Shown here: positions 1 through 7,118 of the stretch, one piece after another
Numbering within the stretch: position 1 is the stretch's first letter
How the letters are laid out: the number at the start of each line of letters is the position of its first letter
Assembly (NCBI GenBank): GCA_040767605.1
Contig: JAXGOI010000001.1
Location: forward strand, 806,001 to 870,000
Reading direction: 5' to 3'
Length of the DNA stretch: 64,000 nucleotides
DNA from: JAXGOI01 sp040767605
GTDB lineage: Bacteria; Bacillota; Dehalobacteriia; UBA4068
Notes under the pieces: model-generated
The model's input: the letters and a program-made list of their open reading frames with translations, nothing else
Told to the model about the DNA's origin: nothing
The model's database searches: none
Position numbers and translations under genes: made by a program

Positions 1-1778
1 CAATAAACACCCTCCGGAGTAACACGGGCGCAAATGGTATTAAGATGAACATGCATATTATCCAGGTTTTCAATTTCATTAATAGTGGCTAAATAGTGAA
101 TATATGTGGCGCCCAGGGCAAGCCTGTCTGTCATTTCAATAATTGTAACATCCTTGCCATGGTATTTGGCTAAATCTATGCCTTTTTCGCAGCCGATTAA
201 GCCGCCGCCGATTATAACCACTTTATCGCCGATTACAACCCCTTCTTTATGAATATCCAAACCGCTGATTACCCTTTTATCATCAAGGCCGGGAATGGGG
301 GGAACCATGGGTTTTGCGCCAATTGCCACAATTAAAGCATCGGGGGCAATTTCCTTAACCATTTGGGGTGTAACTTCTGTATTAAAACGAACTTCTATAT
401 TTTTATCGGCTGCAATTCTGCGGGATAAAACCTCAACAAAACGCTGCATATCCCGTTTAAATTCGGAATCCCAGGCAAAGCGCAAAGCGCCGCCTAAGCT
501 ATCGGTTTTCTCGCAAAGAATAACTTTATGGCCGCATTCTGCAGCGCCTAAAGCCGCCTCCATGCCGCCGGGGCCGCCGCCGATAACCAATACCTTCTGA
601 TTGCCGCAGGGGATTTTACGGTTAAGATATTCGGTAATCAGGCCATGCCAGGGGTTAACAGAACAATGGCTGACCCCTAAAGAATATTTAACATAAGGCA
701 CAAAGCCGGAGCTTAAGCAATTATTGCAGCGCAGGCAGAACATAATATCATCTTCTTTGCCAAGGCGGGCTTTTTCCGGCAGCATCGGGTCTGCCACCAG
801 GGCGCGGCCCATGGCAATTGCGTCAACACGGCCTTCGGCAATCATTTTTTCCATATGGGCCGGGTCATTAAAGCCGCCGACGGTTACTACGGGAATATTA
901 ATATGCTTTTTAATTTCCTCGGCTAAAAAGGCATTGCAGCCTCTATCCATATACATACTGGGGAACATACGGATACTTGCCCGGCGATTATGGAAGCTGG
1001 TGGCGGAAATATGAATAAGATCAATTTTAGGCGCCAGCATTTTAGCTACTTCAATAATTTCTTCCTGAGTAGCACCGTCCTCCATAAAATCGTCGCCGCT
1101 CATTCTGAAATCTATGGGGAAATTGGGGCCGCATTTTGCCCGGATATTATCGGCAACCATTAATAAAATGCGGGCGCGGTTTTCTATGCTGCCGCCAAAA
1201 CGGTCTGTACGCTGATTATTGGCGGGAGATAAAAACTGATTAAGGAGCCAGCCATGGCCGCCATGGACGGTAACCATATCAAAACCGCTTATCATGGCCA
1301 TTTCCGCCGCGTCGCCGTAGGCATTTACAATAATATCAATCATTTCTTCGGTTAATTCGGTAACCTCATGCTGGCCGTCGCCGTAATGGCAAAAACCGGC
1401 GGAAGGGCCGTATACCTTATGCTCGGCATTAAATTTAGGGTCGGAACGGCGGCCGGGATGCACCAGCTCTATTGAGGCCAAAGCGCCGTGGCGATGAATA
1501 GTATCCGTGCAGCGGTAAAGGCTGGGAACAACACCGGAATCATCCAGGCGCAGAACCCGGCCGTGATTATTCCCGGATTTGCTGTGAACAAGAGTTTCCC
1601 CCACACAAACGAGGCCAACCCCGCCTTTTGCTAGAATTTCATAAAAATCAATACTTTCTTTTGTCATATACCCTTCAGGAGTTAATTCATGGGCACTCAT
1701 AGGCGCAGAGAGCATCCTGTTTTTAAGAGTAATTTTCCCAACTTTAAGGGGAGAAAAAAGATTTGGGTATTTTGTCAT
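1..1778 (-). CDS. NADH:flavin oxidoreductase / 2-enoate reductase family (old yellow enzyme with Fe-S and FAD domains), 3' end outside window
   Basis: The frame is open from an ATG at 1778 to the window edge (at least 592 codons); family members are usually about 640-680 residues, so little is missing. The ribosome binding site AGGTGA lies at 1785-1790. The N-terminal half (MTKYPNLFSPLKVGKITLKN) is a FMN-binding TIM barrel of the old yellow enzyme type. A Cys cluster (CLRCNNC, then CSVNP, near 660-750) fits a 4Fe-4S site. It is followed by a Rossmann FAD/NAD motif (VLVIGGGPGGMEAA, near 545-600) and a second GGG nucleotide-binding motif near 190-215. This is the architecture of 2,4-dienoyl-CoA reductase, 2-enoate reductase and bile-acid BaiCD-type enzymes, which reduce activated C=C bonds in anaerobes. 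The substrate cannot be told from sequence. It is a single gene with no partner on its 5' side. Confidence 0.9.
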   Translation of the reverse strand, partial: MTKYPNLFSPLKVGKITLKNRMLSAPMSAHELTPEGYMTKESIDFYEILAKGGVGLVCVGETLVHSKSGNNHGRVLRLDDSGVVPSLYRCTDTIHRHGALASIELVHPGRRSDPKFNAEHKVYGPSAGFCHYGDGQHEVTELTEEMIDIIVNAYGDAAEMAMISGFDMVTVHGGHGWLLNQFLSPANNQRTDRFGGSIENRARILLMVADNIRAKCGPNFPIDFRMSGDDFMEDGATQEEIIEVAKMLAPKIDLIHISATSFHNRRASIRMFPSMYMDRGCNAFLAEEIKKHINIPVVTVGGFNDPAHMEKMIAEGRVDAIAMGRALVADPMLPEKARLGKEDDIMFCLRCNNCLSSGFVPYVKYSLGVSHCSVNPWHGLITEYLNRKIPCGNQKVLVIGGGPGGMEAALGAAECGHKVILCEKTDSLGGALRFAWDSEFKRDMQRFVEVLSRRIAADKNIEVRFNTEVTPQMVKEIAPDALIVAIGAKPMVPPIPGLDDKRVISGLDIHKEGVVIGDKVVIIGGGLIGCEKGIDLAKYHGKDVTIIEMTDRLALGATYIHYLATINEIENLDNMHVHLNTICARVTPEGVY

Positions 1779-1954
1779 AAAAAATCACCTCATTAAAATA
1801 TTTAGTTGCAAAGCATTTATTTTGTACTTGTTCAGCCCTATTCAAAAAAATAGAAGCTAAAAGCTCATTCTGAATATACAGCTTATTTTATTCTTTTAAA
1901 CCTGCTTTGAGCAAATTTACCCTAGCCCCAACAGGCAAATCAGGCGCTGCGGTA

Positions 1955-1984
1955 AAAAGGAGAGGAGATTCCTCCTCTCCTTTT
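1955..1984 (-). terminator. Rho-independent terminator of the peptide ABC transporter operon
   Basis: A perfect 13-bp inverted repeat (1955-1967 and 1972-1984) with a 4-nt loop, just past the last transporter gene. Read on the minus strand, the stem ends in a run of U. T residues at the other end could let it act in both directions. Confidence 0.75.
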
Positions 1985-2007
1985 ATAAACTGAAGCTGTT
2001 GAGAGGT

Positions 2008-3114
2008 TTAAAGTTTCCCCGCATGGTGGCAGGCCACATAATGATTCTCAGAATACTCCACCTTCAGGGGCTCTTCTGTTTTGCATATATCTGTGGCATA
2101 TTTACAACGGGGGTTAAAGGGGCAACCCTTGGGGAAATTTGTCGGGTCGGGTATATTGCCCTCAATAACAGTTAAACGGCTGGATTCTGTTTTAATTGTA
2201 GGAATGCAGCCCATTAAACCCATGGTATAAGGGTGCAGAGGAGAGTTAAAAATATCCGCCGTACAGGCCTCCTCAACAATGCGCCCGGCATAAAAAACTG
2301 CCACTTTTTTTGCGGTTTCGGCAATAATCCCTAAATCATGGGTAATCATAACAATACTCATTTTGGTTTCCTGCTGAATACGATTAAGCAAATCCAGAAT
2401 TTGGGCCTGGATTGTAACATCCAGGGCTGTTGTAGGCTCGTCGGCCAGAAGAATTTTAGGGCCGCAGGCCAATGCCATGGCAATCATAACCCTCTGGCGC
2501 AAACCCCCGGAAAGCTGGTGGGGGTAATTCCAAAGGCGGCTTTCGGCATCAGGTATTTCCACAAGTTTAAAAAGCTCAAGGGCCCTTGCCTCCGCCTGTC
2601 TGCGTGTCATTTTCTCATGCAGAAGGAGGGTTTCAACAATTTGATTTCCTGTTTTCATAACCGGGTTCAGGCTTGTCATAGGCTCCTGGAATATCATGGT
2701 AATAGCCTTGCCCCGGATTTCCTGCATCCGCTGCTTGCCCATTTTAAGAACATCTTCGCCATTGAATAAAATTTCTCCGCCTATAATCGCCGGCGGCGAT
2801 TTAACCAGGCGCATAACAGTAGAGAAGGTTACGCTTTTGCCGCAGCCGGATTCCCCTACAACCCCCAGGGATTCCCCCTCTTCCAGGGTAAGGCTTATGC
2901 CGTTAACCGCATGAACAAAAGAGCCGTTCTTCATGGGGAATTTAACTCTTAAATCCCGAATTTCCAATAATTTAGGCTTTCCCCCGTTTGTCTTAGGGGC
3001 GGCTTCCCGGGGGCTTTTTGCCTCATGGTTTAATTCATCGGGAATATTTTCTTTAACATTTATTTGTTTATTGTTTTCAAGCTTATTTTCATTTTTCATT
3101 TCTTTTGCGTTCAA
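2008..3114 (-). CDS. Oligo/dipeptide ABC transporter ATP-binding protein (DppD/OppD type)
   Basis: 368 residues. Walker A GESGCGKS, signature LSGGLRQR and Walker B ILLADEPTTALD are all intact. The C-terminal oligopeptide-transporter extension has the family's Cys cluster (CPFNPRCKYATDIC). The protein would power uptake of peptides or nickel-like solutes through the DppB/DppC channel at the membrane. The first ~50 residues are a charged, low-complexity extension (Lys/Glu/Asn-rich) not usual for the family. Translation seems to start at a TTG (3114) behind GGGGGTAAGGA; an ATG five codons in (3099) lacks a good ribosome site. It is the last gene of a four-gene operon whose first gene is truncated, so the complex may be inactive. 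Confidence 0.9.
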   Translation of the reverse strand: MNAKEMKNENKLENNKQINVKENIPDELNHEAKSPREAAPKTNGGKPKLLEIRDLRVKFPMKNGSFVHAVNGISLTLEEGESLGVVGESGCGKSVTFSTVMRLVKSPPAIIGGEILFNGEDVLKMGKQRMQEIRGKAITMIFQEPMTSLNPVMKTGNQIVETLLLHEKMTRRQAEARALELFKLVEIPDAESRLWNYPHQLSGGLRQRVMIAMALACGPKILLADEPTTALDVTIQAQILDLLNRIQQETKMSIVMITHDLGIIAETAKKVAVFYAGRIVEEACTADIFNSPLHPYTMGLMGCIPTIKTESSRLTVIEGNIPDPTNFPKGCPFNPRCKYATDICKTEEPLKVEYSENHYVACHHAGKL

Positions 3115-3173
3115 ATCCTTACCCCCTATGACCTTGCCGGTTATGGCGATTAAAAGTAATGGTCTTCTTCATC

Positions 3174-4001
3174 TTAGCCACCCAGGCTCTTAAGCTTTGG
3201 ATCAAGAAAATCCCGGAGACCATCGCCTAAAAGGTTAAAGCCTAAAACTGTTAAAGCAATAAATGCGCCGCTGAAACCTGTTGTCCATGGGTATGAAAAC
3301 ATAAAGTGCTTGCCCTCATTAACTATTAAGCCCCAGGAGGGTGTAGGCTGGGGAATACCCAAACCTAAAAAGCCCAAAGAGGCCTCGGCTAAAATGGCGC
3401 CCCCCATACCCAGGGATAAAACAACAAATATCTGAGGCAGGGCATTCGGCAAAATATGCTTAAACATAACTCTGAACCGCCCGCTGCCCATGGATTTTGC
3501 AGCCATAATAAAGGTTCTTTCCCCAATATTTAAGGTGGCGCTTCTGGCTACCCTGTAAAACATGGGAATTAGCGGCACCCCAATGGAAATACACATGTTT
3601 CTTATGGATGAACCTAAAACAACGCCGATAATTAATGAAAGCAGAAGCATGGGGAAAGCCATCATAATATCTATTAATCTGCCTAATAAAAAGTCCAGCT
3701 TGCCTTTGAAAAAACCGGAAATAATCCCCAAAAGGCTGCCGAAAACAATGGCAATTGTCACAGAGGCCAAAGAAACCACAAGAGAAACCCGGCCGCCGTA
3801 AACAATCCGGCACCAAACATCCCTGCCGAAAGGATCGGTTCCCATAATATGCTGCCCGCTGGGGGCCTGATGTTTGCCTGCCATGTCTACAAGCCCATAA
3901 TTATATTGGGTTAAAAAAGGCGCAAATAAGGCAATTATAATCATTACTAAAATAATCAAGCCGCCGATTAAAATAAATTTGTTTTTCAACATTTCCCTCA
4001 T
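3174..4001 (-). CDS. Oligo/dipeptide ABC transporter permease (DppC/OppC type)
   Basis: 275 residues, full length for the family. It has an N-terminal membrane segment (FILIGGLIILVMIIIALFAP), the loop HIMGTDPFGRDVWCRIVYGG that is typical of DppC, and the ATPase-contact motif AAKSMGSGRFRVMFKHILPN (EAA loop). Five to six membrane segments are predicted by eye. It forms half of the peptide channel with DppB. ATG start with AAAGGGG upstream. It lies between the two ATPase genes, giving the order B-F-C-D instead of the common B-C-D-F. Confidence 0.92.
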   Translation of the reverse strand: MREMLKNKFILIGGLIILVMIIIALFAPFLTQYNYGLVDMAGKHQAPSGQHIMGTDPFGRDVWCRIVYGGRVSLVVSLASVTIAIVFGSLLGIISGFFKGKLDFLLGRLIDIMMAFPMLLLSLIIGVVLGSSIRNMCISIGVPLIPMFYRVARSATLNIGERTFIMAAKSMGSGRFRVMFKHILPNALPQIFVVLSLGMGGAILAEASLGFLGLGIPQPTPSWGLIVNEGKHFMFSYPWTTGFSGAFIALTVLGFNLLGDGLRDFLDPKLKSLGG

Positions 4002-4046
4002 AGACTATACCCCTTTACCCATAAGCATAAAAACCGCTTATGCTAA

Positions 4047-5060
4047 TTATATGTCCAGCTTTAAATCGAGTTGGTCTGAAAAGTGGCAGGCTACGCTATG
4101 GTTATTGCCTGCATCCTTAAATTCCGGCGCTTCTTTTTTGCATATATCCTGAGCGTATTTACAGCGATTATGGAAAATGCAGCCGGAGGGGGGATTTAAT
4201 AAGCTGGGCACACTGCCCTCCAGTAATACCCGCTGTCTCTTTTTATTTGTATCCGGATTTGGCACAGCGGATAAAAGCGCATGAGTATAAGGGTGCAAAA
4301 CATTTTTTAACAGCTCTTTCTTATCAGCTAATTCCACTATGCGGCCGAAATACATTACCCCAATTCTATCTGAAACAAATTTGACAACAGAAAGATTATG
4401 GGAAATAAACAGATAAGTTAACCCAAACTGCTCTTTAAGATCCAGCAAAAGGTTAAGAATCTGAGCCTGAATGGAAACATCCAAAGCGGAAACCGCCTCA
4501 TCGCAGACTACAAATCTGGGAGAAAGAGCAAGGCTTCTGGCTATGCAAAGCCTTTGCCTTTGTCCCCCTGAAAGCTGATGGGGATAACGCACCATTAACT
4601 GGGTAGGCAGACCAACCGCCAAAAACAATTCCTCAATCCGAGCCAGCTTATCCGCCTCGCTGCCGCAATTATGAATGCGCAAGGGCTCGGCAACCAACTC
4701 TTTTAATGTCATACGGGGATTGAGGGAATCATAGGGATCCTGAAATACAACCTGCATTTCCCTGCGGATGGACTGCATTTCATTATAACTCATTTTGTAA
4801 ATATCCTTGCCCCTAAACAAAACTGCCCCTTTGGTTGCCTCTACCAGCCTTAGGGCAATTTTGGACAAAGTGCTTTTACCACAACCTGATTCACCAACCA
4901 GGCCGAAGGTCTCACCACGCTTAATATCGAAGCTGACATCATTTACAGCTACTAAGCGCGCATTTTTGAAACCCCTGCCGCTGCTGACTGTATAGGCTTT
5001 TGTCAGATTTTGCAGGCGGATGAAATAATCATTATCATTTTTGTTCGGCAACCTCAGCAC
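4047..5060 (-). CDS. Oligo/dipeptide ABC transporter ATP-binding protein (DppF/OppF type)
   Basis: 337 residues with Walker A GESGCGKS, signature LSGGQRQR and Walker B FVVCDEAVSALD, plus the C-terminal oligopeptide domain with CIFHNRCKYAQDIC. It is the second ATPase of the pair with the product of 2008-3114. The start codon appears to be GTG at 5060, 15 nt after the end of the truncated dppB, which indicates co-transcription. No substrate-binding protein gene is found anywhere in the window. Confidence 0.9.
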   Translation of the reverse strand: MLRLPNKNDNDYFIRLQNLTKAYTVSSGRGFKNARLVAVNDVSFDIKRGETFGLVGESGCGKSTLSKIALRLVEATKGAVLFRGKDIYKMSYNEMQSIRREMQVVFQDPYDSLNPRMTLKELVAEPLRIHNCGSEADKLARIEELFLAVGLPTQLMVRYPHQLSGGQRQRLCIARSLALSPRFVVCDEAVSALDVSIQAQILNLLLDLKEQFGLTYLFISHNLSVVKFVSDRIGVMYFGRIVELADKKELLKNVLHPYTHALLSAVPNPDTNKKRQRVLLEGSVPSLLNPPSGCIFHNRCKYAQDICKKEAPEFKDAGNNHSVACHFSDQLDLKLDI

Positions 5061-5075
5061 TCCAATCCAATTAGA

Positions 5076-5732
5076 TCATTTATCACTTCCGCTTACGCGG
5101 ATACGCGGATCGATAATTCCATAAACCATATCTGTAAGTATATTAATTGTAATCATTAATACTGCAATTGAAATAGTTGCCCCCTGTATTAAGGCATAAT
5201 CCCTTAAATTAATGGCATCAATTAAAAGCTTGCCAATTCCCGGCCTTACAAAAACCGTTTCAAGAACAATAGCTCCCCCCAGGGCTGTAGCAAGGCTATA
5301 CCCTGCTACCGTTACAATAGGAATAAGTGCGTTGCCTAAAGCATGTTTAAAGAGTACTATTCTCTCTGAAAGGCCTTTAGACCTCGCAGTGCGGACATAG
5401 TCCTCTCCCAAAACCTCAAGCATGGCCGAGCGGGTTGTTCTGGTAAGTAAAGCGCATTCTACAATAACCAGAGTTAAGACCGGCCCGAATAATGTTTGAA
5501 AATAAGTAATATCCCCGCCCATACTGCTTATAACAGGGATAAGCTTAAGCTTCAGAGCAAAAATCATTAAAACCCATAGGCCGACATAAAAAGAGGGCAA
5601 AGACATGCCCAAAGTGGCCAGGGTTGTAAGGGCTAAATCCGGCCATTTTCCCCTGAAAACCGCCGCAAAAACCCCTAAAATTACCGCCACAATAAGGCCT
5701 ATGCCTATGCCGAATAAGGCTAATTCAATTCT
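5076..5732 (-). pseudogene. Truncated peptide ABC transporter permease (DppB/OppB type), 5' end missing
   Basis: The readable frame begins just after a TAG at 5733-5735 and runs to 5076. Its first residues (IELALFGIGIGLIVAVILG) correspond to the second membrane segment of DppB, so the normal first ~90-110 residues (first membrane helix and external loop) are absent. The best in-frame start would be a GTG at 5690, giving 204 residues against the usual 305-340. The conserved core is intact, including the loop EDYVRTARSKGLSERIVLFK and the C-terminal DPRIRV. Only 33 nt separate the frame from the stop of the PadR gene, so the missing part is not nearby in another frame. This looks like a deletion scar that also removed the operon promoter and any binding-protein gene. 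Confidence 0.8.
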
Positions 5733-5765
5733 CTAAAAACCCTGCCTATGGATTAATTTTTGGGC

Positions 5766-6332
5766 TTAATGCAAATCATCAACCATAATCTCGCCTTTAA
5801 TTACTTTCAGAAAATCTCTGTAGGCCGTACCTCTGATTATCCCCCAGCGATAAACATAATTTGCCGAGGTAAAATGGGAATTCTTTAGGGTATCTCCTCC
5901 TAATTGCCTGTAAGCTCCGGTAATCCTCTCATAATTTGTTTTTAAAACTTTTAAGAGCTTATCATTATGCTTAATATGTTCATCAATAAGGCCCAATTGT
6001 TCCTCCCGGCTTAAGTTCCCGGAGAAAAGCAGCTGCATTATTTGGGGGGAACGTATCATAAAATCATTAAATTCCGTATTTAAAATCTGCCTCCGGAGGG
6101 TTTCCCTGCCTTTAGGGGTTATGCCGTAAATTTTACGGTTTACGGTTTGGCCTTTTTCCGTCTTTTCCAGCCGCACCAGGCCCGCTTTAAGCATTTTTTT
6201 TAAAGAGCGGTATATTTGAGCCTGGTCCGCCGGCCAAAAGTATAAAGCTGTAGAATTAAAAAGCTTTTTTATATCGTACCCGGATAGCGGGCTGGCGGCT
6301 AAATAGCCTAAAATTCCTGTTTCTAATGTCAT
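5766..6332 (-). CDS. PadR-family transcriptional regulator
   Basis: 188 residues. Residues 1-80 form a PadR winged helix (ETGILGYLAASPLSGYDIKK, then AQIYRSLKKMLKAGLVR), and the rest is the helical C-terminal dimerisation domain found in longer PadR proteins. Such proteins repress neighbouring transport or detoxification genes in response to small ligands. ATG start with a GGGGG ribosome site. It is followed after 33 nt by the truncated dppB, so its original target may have been deleted; the present neighbours do not reveal its ligand. Confidence 0.88.
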   Translation of the reverse strand: MTLETGILGYLAASPLSGYDIKKLFNSTALYFWPADQAQIYRSLKKMLKAGLVRLEKTEKGQTVNRKIYGITPKGRETLRRQILNTEFNDFMIRSPQIMQLLFSGNLSREEQLGLIDEHIKHNDKLLKVLKTNYERITGAYRQLGGDTLKNSHFTSANYVYRWGIIRGTAYRDFLKVIKGEIMVDDLH

Positions 6333-6439
6333 TTTTTCCCCCTTTTTCTATTCACTTAAAATAGACTCCCCTTTTATTCTATTTTTATTAAGCGCTTTTG
6401 TCAATACTGTCGGTTTTTAGGCCGGGGGGAGGGAAAACT

Positions 6440-6465
6440 AAACCGCCAAAGAATTTTGGCGGTTT
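6440..6465 (-). terminator. Rho-independent terminator
   Basis: An 11-bp perfect inverted repeat (6440-6450 and 6455-6465, AAACCGCCAAA arms) with a 4-nt loop, downstream of the 6562-6882 gene on the minus strand and flanked by T-rich sequence. Confidence 0.65.
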
Positions 6466-6561
6466 AATTGAGCAATCAAATATATTCTTATTTAAGGCTT
6501 TAAAATCCAGTAACATAACCCGGTAAATTATTTCCTGCTAATATTTTTAAAAATACCCTAA

Positions 6562-6882
6562 CTAATCTTCTTCACTCATAACCTCTCTTAAAATCAAAAT
6601 CCCCTCCATCATTTTTGGGAAGCCCACCGTAGGGGCTGTTAATAAAATAGCATGCTCAATTTGCTCCCTTGTGCAGCCGCTTTTTAAGGCTTTTATAATA
6701 TGGGTTGTAAGGGCATAGGGGTTTTGCCCGGCGGTAGATAGGGCAATTTTAATCAGCCATCTGCATTTTTCCTCTAAGGGGCCGCCTTTGGTATGCAGAA
6801 GCTGGCCAAAATTCTCATATGCTTCATATATTTCCCCGTGTTTTTCCATAAAATAATTTAAATTACGCTCTATGGTATCCAT
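6562..6882 (-). CDS. Carboxymuconolactone decarboxylase-like (AhpD fold) protein lacking the CxxC motif
   Basis: 106 residues, the usual length of a single CMD domain. The pattern EEKCRWLIKIALSTAGQNPYALTTHIIKALKSGCTREQIEHAILLTAPTVGFP matches the all-helical CMD fold in short stretches such as ALKSGCTREQIEHA. The redox CxxC found in AhpD-type peroxidase partners is replaced by NPYA ahead of the conserved His. A thiol-disulfide role is therefore unlikely, and a lactone decarboxylase-like or unknown role is more likely. A strong AAGGAGGC ribosome site precedes the ATG. It is a single-gene transcript. Confidence 0.75.
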   Translation of the reverse strand: MDTIERNLNYFMEKHGEIYEAYENFGQLLHTKGGPLEEKCRWLIKIALSTAGQNPYALTTHIIKALKSGCTREQIEHAILLTAPTVGFPKMMEGILILREVMSEED

Positions 6883-6897
6883 TTTATTGCCTCCTTT

Positions 6898-6937
6898 TAA
6901 TTATTTTCAAATTATTTTTTCAGGTAATTATTTTCAA
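6898..6937. repeat. Degenerate tandem repeat, about 14-bp unit
   Basis: Three imperfect copies of a unit resembling TAATTATTTTCAA lie just upstream of the CMD-like gene. They belong to a pattern seen in many spacers of this window. Confidence 0.5.
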
Positions 6938-7074
6938 AAATCATTTTAACCCTTCAAAATCCCTTCCCCTGCAGCCCCGGCTTAATCAAAAACACTTAAA
7001 ACTTGCTGCCGTTTCTTTTACAAAGCCTTGTATATTATCCCAAATGGGGCCAAAAATATTCATTGCCGGCCTAT

Positions 7075-7118
7075 ATTCTCTTTTAATTCTCTTTTAATTC
7101 TTTTTTAATTCTCTTTTA
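7075..7118. repeat. Four tandem copies of an 11-bp unit overlapping the 3' end of the sensor gene
   Basis: The unit ATTCTCTTTTA occurs at 7075-7085, 7086-7096, 7097-7107 (one change) and 7108-7118. The stop codon of the 7094-9967 gene lies inside the array. Because 11 is not a multiple of three, a change in copy number would alter the C-terminus. Confidence 0.85.

Noticed and set aside
5076..5690. Treating the 204-residue permease as a complete short gene
   Set aside because: The homologous region begins upstream of the GTG, in frame, and the first membrane helix expected for DppB is missing.
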